From positions 1 to 5,176 of the forward strand of contig CALHGI010000218.1 of the NCBI GenBank assembly GCA_938029995.1: a stretch of DNA of 5,176 bases. The letters run 5' to 3'. The notes below the pieces were generated by a model. The model did no database searches. It was not told the DNA's origin and was given only the letters and a program-made list of their open reading frames with translations. This DNA comes from an uncultured cyanobacterium. GTDB lineage: Bacteria > Cyanobacteriota > Cyanobacteriia > Phormidesmidales > Phormidesmidaceae. Positions 1 through 5,176 of the stretch are shown here, piece after piece (positions within the stretch are counted from its first letter, which is position 1; every line of letters begins with the position of its first letter). Both the position numbers and the translations under genes were made by a program.

Positions 1-995
1 CGAAAGGCTTTACTTTTGGCAAACGAAGGCATGCGCCGGTTAATTTCTCCAGCCAGGGCAATAAAGCGAGTGTTGAAATTGACTTCCTTTGCTTTCCACT
101 CTAAATAGTGGGGGTCGATGGGAATACAGTGACCTCCCACACCGGGGCCTGGATAAAACGGCATAATGCCAAAGGGTTTGGTATTGGCTGCATCCAATAC
201 CTCCCAAACATTTATATCTAAGCGATCGCAAAGTAGAGCCAACTCATTAACCAACGCAATGTTAACCGCCCGAAACGTATTTTCAAACACTTTTACCAGC
301 TCTGCCGCTTTAGCAGAACTCACTGGCACCAAGTGATGAATTGTTTGTTGGTAAAAAAGCTCTGCCGCCTTTAAGGAAAATGGGTCTGAGGCTCCAACAA
401 CCTTATTGGTATTTTGGGTGGTGTAGCGCTGATTGCCTGGATCAACTCGCTCAGGAGAGTGAGCGAGAAAGAAATCTTTACCCTGTTTGAGGCCGCTGGC
501 GTCTTCTAAGATTGGCCGAATGACGTCATCAGTCGTACCAGGATATGTGGTGGATTCTAATGAAATTAACTGTCCAGGCTGTAATCGAGCCCCAATTTCT
601 CGCGCCACGCTTTCCACGTAGCTGAGGTCGGGAGTTAAATTCTTGGTTAATGGTGTTGGGACGCAAATAACAATTACGTCCATATCAACAACGCTGTCAA
701 AATTGGTAATTGCTTTGAGATTTTGACTAGTGACCGCTTGCTTGAGGATGGCCGAATCAACGTCATCAATATAGCTATGGGCCTGATTAACCTGTTCGGC
801 TCGCTTTGGGTTTTGTTCGATACCAATAACCTTAAAGCCTACCTTTGTTTTTTCTATGGCAAATGGAAGACCCACATATCCCAAGCCGACAACACCAATC
901 GTGGCCTGCCGGCTTAAGATGCGCTGTTCAAGTGTCTTTAACGTTGAGGGGATTGGGTTGATGCTATTGGTCGATGACTGAGGCACTGATGTCAT
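1..995 (-). CDS. Nucleotide-sugar 6-dehydrogenase, UDP-GlcNAc/GalNAc type (WbpA-like), 3' end cut by window edge
   Basis: Seen: reading the minus strand from ATG at 995-993 gives 331 uninterrupted codons to the left edge. A Ser/Pro/Thr-rich tail (residues 1-30) precedes an NAD-binding Rossmann motif GLGYVG (37-42). Then come ICVPTP (110-115), ESTTYPGTT (147-155), the central helix KVFEN (235-239) and the catalytic-cysteine motif GVGGHCIPIDP (285-295; Cys290, Asp294). Known of the family: these enzymes oxidise the C6 hydroxyl of a UDP-sugar to a carboxylate in two NAD+-dependent steps, with the Cys forming the thiohemiacetal and the Lys, Asn and Asp assisting. The PGPGVGGHCIPIDP form resembles WbpA-type UDP-N-acetylglucosamine dehydrogenases more than UDP-glucose dehydrogenases. 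Inferred: a cytoplasmic enzyme supplying uronic-acid precursors for O-antigen or capsule. The C-terminal UDP-binding domain (roughly 115-130 residues) lies outside the window. An in-frame TAG six bases upstream makes this ATG the most upstream start possible. Exact substrate is uncertain. Confidence 0.93.
   Translation of the reverse strand, partial: MTSVPQSSTNSINPIPSTLKTLEQRILSRQATIGVVGLGYVGLPFAIEKTKVGFKVIGIEQNPKRAEQVNQAHSYIDDVDSAILKQAVTSQNLKAITNFDSVVDMDVIVICVPTPLTKNLTPDLSYVESVAREIGARLQPGQLISLESTTYPGTTDDVIRPILEDASGLKQGKDFFLAHSPERVDPGNQRYTTQNTNKVVGASDPFSLKAAELFYQQTIHHLVPVSSAKAAELVKVFENTFRAVNIALVNELALLCDRLDINVWEVLDAANTKPFGIMPFYPGPGVGGHCIPIDPHYLEWKAKEVNFNTRFIALAGEINRRMPSFAKSKAF
222..229. repeat. 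HIP1 octamer GCGATCGC
   Basis: An exact copy of the palindrome GCGATCGC lies inside the nucleotide-sugar dehydrogenase gene. HIP1 is a highly over-represented short palindrome in many cyanobacterial genomes. It is useful here mainly as a marker of lineage. Confidence 0.75.
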
Positions 996-1083
996 TACCT
1001 ATCTAAGGTAGAGCTATCAGCCTATTCTGCCCTAGAGCCAAGTTTATGTATCAAGTTTCCTCTGTTTATTCTAGGAAGAATAG

Positions 1084-1128
1084 CCCAGGCAATGTCCTAG
1101 GCCTGAGGGAAGCACCAGAGGCCCTTCC
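1084..1128 (-). terminator. Pair of weak hairpins downstream of the GHL10 gene
   Basis: On the minus strand, just past the GHL10 stop codon, there are two small stem-loops. One is GGAAG/CTTCC (plus positions 1108-1112 and 1124-1128, 11-base loop). The other is CTCAGGC/GCCTGGG (1101-1107 and 1084-1090, seven pairs including one G-U, 10-base loop). Neither is followed by a convincing T-run, so this is at best a weak or Rho-type 3' end. The next gene in the same direction starts at 995, so readthrough into it is possible. The rest of the 159-base gap shows no clear promoter. Confidence 0.2.
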
Positions 1129-1154
1129 TACCAGATGGTTGAATTTGTCTCTGC

Positions 1155-3242
1155 CTAAGGGATAAAACGTTGTTCACCGTAGGCCAGCAGATGCTCAATG
1201 GTGGTTAAGCGGTGTTCCCAGGTTTGTAGTCGATATTGGTTTTGCTGAGATTTGACGGATAGTTCGGAGCTAATGACCCGATCGAGCTGGTCTAGTTGCG
1301 ATCGCACCTCTTCCAATTTGCGATGGGAGGGAGCCGCCGCTAAGTCAGTCAGTTGATTGCCCAAGACGTTTACATCATTCACCCACTGGGTCATCTTCTC
1401 TTCGCTCATCAGTAGCTGCCCATTATTCAAAAGCCAGCTCCACTCGCGTTGTAGAGCCTGATAGCGCTCTGTCGCCGTGTTAAATGGCTGCTGCTGTGGT
1501 AGCGATTGGGATAGGGGTTCCCCCTGGGTATTATTCAGCAAGGTTTGAATGCCCCGTTGTAGATTATCCACCGCAAATAGGGCATAGCCACTCACCGGCA
1601 AATCCCGAAGCGTCTGAATTTGATCCAACGCTGCCATCTCAGGCAGGTTTAACAAGCGAATCCCAGGAATAATCAGGGTAGAGCCATAGTTTGCCTCCAG
1701 CACCCAAGGTGTAATTAAATCCTCAAATCGATTGGTATCCATGGCATAGCTCATCAGCACGATCCAATCCACATCCCCCCGTTTGGCCCAAGTTTCCCAG
1801 TCCTGTTGGATTTTTTGGACCCGCTCATGGGTTGGCTTCGCAAATACAGCCGCCGAAATCGTCACGTCGGGTTTTTGTTGCCGGAGCATTTTGGAGGCGT
1901 CCGCCACAAATGAGCTCACCTGCTCTACTCGAAACTCTGTCCACCGTTGCCACAGCTGTTGCTGTCGACGCTGTTCCCGTGATGACAATGAGGGATTGTT
2001 TCGAGGAGAAAGACGGGCCGGATCAATCCCATTCATATCCCGAAAGCGTAGTCGAGCGGCTGTGCCATAACCATAGGTCCGATTGGCCGCCGGATCTTGA
2101 AAGGGATAGCGCACATAGTCAAAGTGAATGCCATCTACATCGTAGTTATTCGCCAGTTCCTGCAGCATGCGCATCAAATAGCTACGCACCTCTGGGTTGG
2201 CCGGGTCCAAAAACGGTTTATCTTGGCCCACGGGTACGGTACGTCCCTGACGGTCATAGGCAGCCCAGCCAGGATTGGCATTGATCAATGGCCCTGGATA
2301 GTTAGCGGGTAAATTCAACAGAGCATTGTGGCGACGATTCCCTGCTGCAAATAGCCACACCCACGCATGGACCTCGATTCCCCGCTCTTTACCCAATTTG
2401 ACCGCTGAGGCTAAAGGGTCCCAGTGGCGTGTGAGGGGATTTTGCTGGGGAGCGATGCGACTCGGATAGATGGGATAGCCCGCATTGATGGCTTCAAAGA
2501 AAACCGTATTAATGCCCGCTGCCGCTAGTCGGTCAAACACCTTGGCTAAGTTTGCCTCGGAACGCGCTCGGACAATGGTGCCGCGATCTAGCCACATGGC
2601 CCGAATTTCAGGCTGGGCTAGGGATTGTTCCACCGGAAAGGCATTCCACAGGCCCTGTCGCGCTTCAATCCAGCGTCGACGGGCCGTGGCATAGTCTCGC
2701 CGAGCCATCAGCTCTGGCCAGTCATTCAGTGTCTGCTGCGCGGTTTCAAGGGCTGGATGGGTGAGCGGGTTAGTCAGGTCAGCTCCCCCTAAACTAGCGC
2801 TGAGGCTACCTTCGCTGCTAATGGAGGTGAGGGCTAAGGCTGTGGGGTGGTTACTGGCATAACCCTGGAGTAACGCTCCTTCAAACCGACCCATCAGATG
2901 ACTCAGTTCCTCCTGCATGGCTAGATCAAGATAGGGGCTAATGGCCGCATTTCCTGATCGAATATCTAACCCAGGGGGTTCCACATTATTAGCTGGATCC
3001 AGCCTGTCTAAAGCCAGCTGTACACCGTCCAATCCATCTTCTAACTCTTCTTCCGATAAGCCATCGGGTGTAAACACTCCTAGCGCTGGGCTGCCTGGAG
3101 TAATCTCGGAGGCTTCCCCTAGGGGCGTAGGCGATTGAGTCGCCTTAGCCGGACTAGATATTGCTAAGATTAGCCCCCCTAATAAAATGGCCACCGTATG
3201 GCGAGTGACAAAACGGAAGAGGACAAGTGATGGATGAATCAT
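1155..3242 (-). CDS. Secreted GHL10 (DUF187-type) glycosyl hydrolase-like protein
   Basis: Seen: about 695 residues from ATG at 3242 to TAG at 1155-1157. The N-terminus is a Sec-type signal peptide: basic and polar start, hydrophobic VAILLGGLILAISS, then an AKA cleavage site near residue 34. Residues 35-210 are a lineage-type N-terminal region with an acidic patch (63-72). The GHL10 domain spans about 212-560, with AMWLDRG (215-221), HAWVWLF (292-298), the signature DGIHFDYVRYP (370-380), VDWIVLMSYAMD (491-502) and YALFAVDN (553-560). The last 110 residues are helical, Gln/Leu/Glu-rich and coiled-coil-like. Known: GHL10 (Pfam PF02638) is a TIM-barrel family; E. coli DigH, a member, cleaves peptide-free peptidoglycan glycan strands. 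Inferred: a periplasmic cell-wall glycan hydrolase; the real substrate is unproven. Start choice: an in-frame TTG at 3266 would add eight residues ahead of the signal peptide. Neither start has a good ribosome-binding site, and ATG gives a normal signal-peptide length. Confidence 0.9.
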   Translation of the reverse strand: MIHPSLVLFRFVTRHTVAILLGGLILAISSPAKATQSPTPLGEASEITPGSPALGVFTPDGLSEEELEDGLDGVQLALDRLDPANNVEPPGLDIRSGNAAISPYLDLAMQEELSHLMGRFEGALLQGYASNHPTALALTSISSEGSLSASLGGADLTNPLTHPALETAQQTLNDWPELMARRDYATARRRWIEARQGLWNAFPVEQSLAQPEIRAMWLDRGTIVRARSEANLAKVFDRLAAAGINTVFFEAINAGYPIYPSRIAPQQNPLTRHWDPLASAVKLGKERGIEVHAWVWLFAAGNRRHNALLNLPANYPGPLINANPGWAAYDRQGRTVPVGQDKPFLDPANPEVRSYLMRMLQELANNYDVDGIHFDYVRYPFQDPAANRTYGYGTAARLRFRDMNGIDPARLSPRNNPSLSSREQRRQQQLWQRWTEFRVEQVSSFVADASKMLRQQKPDVTISAAVFAKPTHERVQKIQQDWETWAKRGDVDWIVLMSYAMDTNRFEDLITPWVLEANYGSTLIIPGIRLLNLPEMAALDQIQTLRDLPVSGYALFAVDNLQRGIQTLLNNTQGEPLSQSLPQQQPFNTATERYQALQREWSWLLNNGQLLMSEEKMTQWVNDVNVLGNQLTDLAAAPSHRKLEEVRSQLDQLDRVISSELSVKSQQNQYRLQTWEHRLTTIEHLLAYGEQRFIP
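1298..1305. repeat. HIP1 octamer GCGATCGC
   Basis: Second exact HIP1 copy, inside the 3' part of the GHL10 gene. Two perfect copies in about 5 kb is far above chance for an octamer (expected roughly 0.08), in line with a HIP1-rich cyanobacterial genome. Confidence 0.75.
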
Positions 3243-3308
3243 GGGCGGAGATGACAAGCTAATCAAGATGATTGACGTGGCAAAAGCAATACGGTGCCAA
3301 AAATCCTA

Positions 3309-3358
3309 GGGATTGAGACGTTTTGCGTAACGAATATGACAAAAAATACTCAATTCCC
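3309..3358. repeat. Imperfect hairpin upstream of the GHL10 gene
   Basis: GGGATTGAG (3309-3317) pairs with CTCAATTCCC (3349-3358) with a single bulged base, giving nine pairs around a 31-base loop. The loop contains a smaller CGTT/AACG stem (3319-3322 and 3329-3332). On the minus strand the structure ends about 66 bases before the GHL10 ATG and is followed by TAGGATTTTTGG, so it could form in the mRNA leader of that gene. Whether it is transcribed is unknown. Confidence 0.35.
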
Positions 3359-3442
3359 AAGGAGGACTATACCGAACGGCGGCAATGTTTTGGGACATGC
3401 TTTACCTATTAGAAATGGCAAAACTTAGGGACATTATTTAAA

Positions 3443-3645
3443 CGGCTGAAAAAATAGGTGCATTATGCTGAATTAATGCCCATGGGTTTGGACAACGGCT
3501 TTGGAAACTTTATAGCAGCGGTTTATTAAGGACTCTGCGACGATGTCATTGCCTCCTTACGTTAACGAACGAATGGCATCGCTCTATCACTTCTTACATG
3601 CTCCGCCGGATTAGCCAGAACATAAGGCATATATTTTTTCAGCTG
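3443..3645. repeat. Imperfect inverted repeat: arms 3443-3467 and 3621-3645
   Basis: The 25-base left arm matches the reverse complement of the right arm at 21 of 25 positions. This includes a perfect 12-base core GCTGAAAAAATA (3445-3456) with TATTTTTTCAGC (3632-3643), and a perfect TTATG at the inner end. Weaker similarity continues outward for about 14-17 bases on each side (toward 3428 and 3660). The arms enclose 153 bases with no clear gene. This could be the ends of a small mobile element, two diverged inverted copies of one sequence, or a long RNA stem. No target-site duplication was identified. Confidence 0.6.
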
Positions 3646-3664
3646 ATTCCATAAATTTTCCGAT

Positions 3665-3685
3665 GGGCAGCCTGAAAAGCTGCCT
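3665..3685. repeat. Compact hairpin GGCAGC/GCTGCC
   Basis: GGCAGC (3666-3671) and GCTGCC (3679-3684) form six G/C-rich pairs, extended by a G-T closing pair, around a seven-base loop CTGAAAA. There is no T-run on either strand, so it does not look like an intrinsic terminator. It sits 20 bases outside the right arm of the inverted repeat and may be part of the same element. Confidence 0.4.
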
Positions 3686-3860
3686 CATAATTTAAGTCGC
3701 TGGCTCAATCTATGGCCTAATCATGCCCAAATCCCTTGGCTAAGCCGATGAATATTAGGGCATCATGGTGGGCTGCTGAATACAAGCAGTGATGCCTTTG
3801 CCGCATCTCCATAACCGAACAAGTTCTATAGATATCCAAATTGACCAGGGTTTATGCCAA

Positions 3861-3890
3861 TTGACTAGCGTTGCTGTAGTAAAATACAAA
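3861..3890 (+). promoter_or_regulatory. Candidate sigma-70-type promoter for rpsO
   Basis: TTGACT (3861-3866) matches the -35 consensus at five of six positions. Eighteen bases later TACAAA (3885-3890) matches the -10 consensus at four of six. An overlapping TAAAAT (3880-3885) is a better -10 hexamer but would be only 13 bases from this -35. Either would give a leader of roughly 70-85 bases before the rpsO ATG. No start-site evidence is available. Confidence 0.3.
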
Positions 3891-3897
3891 ATCCTGC

Positions 3898-3926
3898 GTT
3901 GAATAATGCTAGCCAGCCTGTTCAAC
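3898..3926 (+). promoter_or_regulatory. Stem-loop in the rpsO leader, possible S15 autoregulatory element
   Basis: GTTGAA (3898-3903) pairs perfectly with TTCAAC (3921-3926) around a 17-base loop that itself contains GCT/AGC. The stem ends 43 bases before the rpsO start. S15 represses its own mRNA through leader structures in several bacteria, and these structures differ between phyla, so a leader stem here is a reasonable candidate. The match to a known S15-binding motif is not demonstrated. Confidence 0.3.
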
Positions 3927-3969
3927 CAAGTTCACTAATTCGTTTAATCGACTGTAATCGGTAAGCTCT

Positions 3970-4239
3970 ATGGCGCTCCTGCAAGAACAAAAGCAAACAA
4001 TTATTACTGACTACCAGGTGCATGAAACAGACACTGGATCTGTAGATGTGCAGGTAGCCATGCTCACTGAGAAAATTAACCGCTTGAGTAAGCACCTACA
4101 GGTTAATAAGAAAGATCATTCATCACGTCGGGGGCTACTGCGCATGATTGGACGCCGTAAGCGTCTACTCGCCTATTTGGTTCAGCAGGATGTCGAGCGC
4201 TATCGCGCTTTGATCAAGCGTCTGGGCATTCGCGGCTAA
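3970..4239 (+). CDS. rpsO: 30S ribosomal protein S15 (uS15)
   Basis: Seen: an 89-residue protein, exactly the usual length for bacterial S15, with the family landmarks DTGS (21-24), [13 protein letters not shown] (27-39), [13 protein letters not shown] (47-59) and [13 protein letters not shown] (77-89). The fold is all-helical, and His50, Ser52 and Arg53 lie in the conserved rRNA-binding stretch. Known: S15 is a primary binder of the 16S rRNA central domain (three-way junction of helices 20-22), nucleates binding of S6/S18, and contributes to a bridge with the 50S subunit. ATG at 3970 gives the conserved N-terminus; the upstream GGTAAG is only a weak ribosome-binding site. The PAM68-family gene follows after 71 bases on the same strand with no strong terminator between, so the two are probably cotranscribed. 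The gene appears intact. Confidence 0.98.
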   Translation: MALLQEQKQTIITDYQVHETDTGSVDVQVAMLTEKINRLSKHLQVNKKDHSSRRGLLRMIGRRKRLLAYLVQQDVERYRALIKRLGIRG

Positions 4240-4310
4240 AGGCCCGATACTGTCTAAACGTTACGGTAAACGTCACGGCTCCATCTGCCCAATCTAATAT
4301 CAGGTGTTTT

Positions 4311-4811
4311 ATGCCTTCAGAGTCTCAGCGTGAGTCGCTGCCCTTTGAACCTAAGTCCAGTAAGCAGTCGAGTGGTAAGGCGGTCTCTCCCGCTGGTGGT
4401 CCCTTACCTAAATCGTCCCCTAGGTCTTCAGGGAAAGCGACTCCTAGGAAGGCGTCTGGTGCTGGTTCAGATGGGGATGAGCAGGATGCTGCTGGTATCC
4501 CGGAGGTAGTTAGTCGTCGGATGATGCGGCGCATGGCCGTGTTTTCTGGGGTCCCCACATTTTTGGGGATGTCTTCGTTTATCGTTTCCTATATCCTTTT
4601 GACCCGGCACATTGTTGAGTTTCCCAATGTCGTTGTGCTAATCGTCTCCTTGGGCTTTTTTGGTCTGGGTGTGATTGGCTTGAGCTATGGGGTGTTGTCT
4701 TCATCTTGGGAAGAAGAGGAATCTGGCAGTTTGCTGGGGATGGCCGAATTTTCCATCAACTTTCGGCGTATGGTGCAAGGCATACGCAAGAAGCCCTCTG
4801 AATCTGAGTAG
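4311..4811 (+). CDS. PAM68-family photosystem II assembly protein (DUF3464)
   Basis: Seen: 166 residues. The first 60 are disordered and rich in Ser, Lys, Pro and Gly. The conserved IPEVVSRRMMRRM (63-75) then leads into two transmembrane helices (about 76-98 and 105-130) separated by a short loop, TRHIVEFPN. After the second helix come GLSYGVLSSSW (123-133), an acidic EEEE and the segment GSLLGMAEFSINFRRM (139-154). Known: Arabidopsis PAM68 and its Synechocystis homologue Sll0933 are thylakoid proteins that assist early photosystem II assembly, linked to D1 and CP47 intermediates and to YCF48. Inferred: the same role here. ATG at 4311 has AGGTG four bases upstream, a short spacing. The location downstream of rpsO is one I recall from other cyanobacteria, and it pairs translation and photosynthetic assembly functions. 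A good diagnostic of a cyanobacterium. Confidence 0.93.
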   Translation: MPSESQRESLPFEPKSSKQSSGKAVSPAGGPLPKSSPRSSGKATPRKASGAGSDGDEQDAAGIPEVVSRRMMRRMAVFSGVPTFLGMSSFIVSYILLTRHIVEFPNVVVLIVSLGFFGLGVIGLSYGVLSSSWEEEESGSLLGMAEFSINFRRMVQGIRKKPSESE

Positions 4812-4870
4812 GGGCGCTTGGCCCACGTAATTCATGGCATGCGTAATCGCTTCAGCCTATAGATAGATTT

Positions 4871-4885
4871 TCTGAATTAGTCAGA
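4871..4885. terminator. Small hairpin between convergent genes
   Basis: TCTGA (4871-4875) and TCAGA (4881-4885) form a five-pair stem with a five-base loop between the convergent PAM68-family gene and the small hypothetical gene. On the minus strand it is followed by AAAATCT, and on the plus strand by TTGACC. It lies in the expected place for a bidirectional terminator but is short and lacks a strong T-run. A four-pair GGGC/GCCC hairpin right after the PAM68 stop (4812-4824) is an alternative. Confidence 0.2.
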
Positions 4886-4914
4886 TTGACCTTGCCTACT
4901 TTCCTGGGGCAGAT

Positions 4915-5176
4915 TTAGTCTGGCTCATCAATAATATCGTGCAGCTGTTGCTCCATCTGCTTCAGCATGTTCATGATTGCTGGCAATGTTTTTTGTTTTG
5001 TATCCTGGGTGTCTAGGCTTCGCTGTGCCTGGGTGCGTAGTTCATCGATGCGCTGCTGAAGGTCGTGGGCAATGCCTAGGGCGTCGCGACTGATGTTGTC
5101 AACTTGCTGCTGTTGATAGAACTTGAGGGCGGCGCCGCGCAGTATTTGTAGGGTGGCCACTTCGCCATGGTCCCCC
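4915..5176 (-). CDS. Hypothetical small helical protein, 5' end probably outside the window
   Basis: Seen: an open frame on the minus strand ending at TAA (4915-4917), uninterrupted to the right edge, giving 86 visible residues. It is Gln-, Asp- and Leu-rich and almost entirely predicted helix, for example KFYQQQQVDNISRDALG, DLQQRIDELRTQAQRSLD and MNMLKQMEQQLHDIIDE. Heptad-like Leu/Ile spacing suggests a coiled coil or helical hairpin. No signal peptide or membrane segment is visible. A GTG at 5160 could start an 81-residue protein, but the frame stays open upstream (GDHGE), there is no ATG in frame and no clear ribosome-binding site. I therefore treat it as partial. The family is not recognised and no function is assigned. 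It converges on the PAM68-family gene with a 103-base gap. Confidence 0.6.
   Translation of the reverse strand, partial: GDHGEVATLQILRGAALKFYQQQQVDNISRDALGIAHDLQQRIDELRTQAQRSLDTQDTKQKTLPAIMNMLKQMEQQLHDIIDEPD

Larger units (their letters stand above)
3317..3814 (+). pseudogene. Possible eroded coding sequence (unidentified)
   Basis: One plus-strand frame from 3317 to 3529 reads as protein-like sequence (RNEYDKKYSIPKEDYTERR, then KWQNLGTLFKRLKK, then MPMGLDNGFGNFIAAVY). It is interrupted by TAG at 3410 and 3455 and ended by TAA at 3527; the first two are one C-to-T change from CAG. A second frame (3543-3614) ends at another TAG. The first frame resumes at about 3647, for example PHNLSRWLNLWPNHAQIPWL, with TGA at 3749 and TAA at 3812. 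This pattern fits a gene decayed by nonsense changes and frameshifts, but open stretches of this length also arise by chance. I do not recognise a family. The minus strand has a competing protein-like stretch, so even the strand is uncertain. Confidence 0.2.
3243..3969. other. Long divergent intergenic region between the GHL10 gene and rpsO
   Basis: These 727 bases separate two divergently transcribed genes and contain no convincing intact gene. The longest ATG-initiated frames are about 20-30 codons (for example plus 3336-3428 and 3543-3614), too short and unconserved-looking to call. What can be seen in order: an imperfect hairpin (3309-3358); a two-arm inverted repeat (3443-3467 with 3621-3645); a compact hairpin (3665-3685); protein-like frames broken by stops on both strands between about 3317 and 3814; then an AT-richer stretch with a candidate rpsO promoter and a leader hairpin. 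No tRNA or known riboswitch was recognised. Confidence 0.7.

Noticed and set aside
40..917. Short frames at 40-231 (minus) and 723-917 (plus)
   Set aside because: Both overlap the intact nucleotide-sugar dehydrogenase frame, which has all expected family motifs.
1832..2284. A 150-codon plus-strand open frame opposite the GHL10 gene (plus others at 1484, 1783, 2097, 2485, 2552 and 2941)
   Set aside because: They lie wholly antisense to a clearly conserved protein and show low-complexity, Ser/Cys/Arg-rich translations typical of shadow frames.
3300..3895. Direct repeat AAAATCCT at 3300-3307 and 3888-3895, a possible target-site duplication flanking the whole intergenic block
   Set aside because: An eight-base AT-rich match at this spacing is easily chance, and no matching terminal inverted repeats lie just inside it.
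3920..3927. GTTCAACC, resembling a tRNA T-arm
   Set aside because: No cloverleaf, acceptor stem or anticodon arm can be built around it; it is better explained as one side of the rpsO leader stem.
4258..4273. ACGTT/AACGT hairpin between rpsO and the PAM68-family gene
   Set aside because: Five pairs, A/T-containing, with no T-run; too weak to call a terminator or processing site.
4325..4558. 77-codon minus-strand frame
   Set aside because: Antisense shadow of the low-complexity N-terminal part of the PAM68-family gene.
5166..5168. ATG on the minus strand as start of the right-edge gene
   Set aside because: It is out of frame with the open frame that ends at 4915.

Overview
The window looks like chromosomal DNA from a non-picocyanobacterial cyanobacterium. 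Three points support this. There is a PAM68-family photosystem II assembly factor directly downstream of rpsO. The large cell-envelope protein has the layout of cyanobacterial GHL10 glycosyl hydrolases. There are two exact copies of the cyanobacterial HIP1 octamer GCGATCGC. No tRNA, rRNA, CRISPR array or intact mobile element was found.

Left part (1-3242), minus strand: two envelope or surface-sugar genes in the same orientation. The upstream one (1155-3242) encodes a secreted protein of about 695 residues with a glycosyl-hydrolase-like GHL10 domain, the domain of the peptidoglycan glycan hydrolase DigH. Downstream, after a 159-base gap, is a nucleotide-sugar dehydrogenase of the UDP-N-acetyl-hexosamine (WbpA-like) type. 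It is cut by the left edge after 331 intact codons. One acts on extracytoplasmic polysaccharide and the other makes a precursor for surface polysaccharide; a functional link is only suggested by neighbourhood.

Centre (3243-3969): a 727-base divergent intergenic region, unusually long for such a locus. It carries a previously unannotated imperfect inverted repeat (25-base arms, 21 of 25 matching), two further hairpins, and stretches that read like eroded protein-coding sequence on both strands. I interpret it as the remains of one or more decayed genes or mobile elements, not as a working system. Its right end holds a candidate promoter and a leader hairpin for rpsO.

Right part (3970-4811), plus strand: rpsO (ribosomal protein uS15) and, 71 bases later, the PAM68-family gene, probably one transcription unit. 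A convergent, unrecognised small alpha-helical gene (4915 to the right edge, minus strand) closes the window and runs off it.

Most of the window is ordinary. The part that deserves a second look is the repeat-containing interval 3300-3815.
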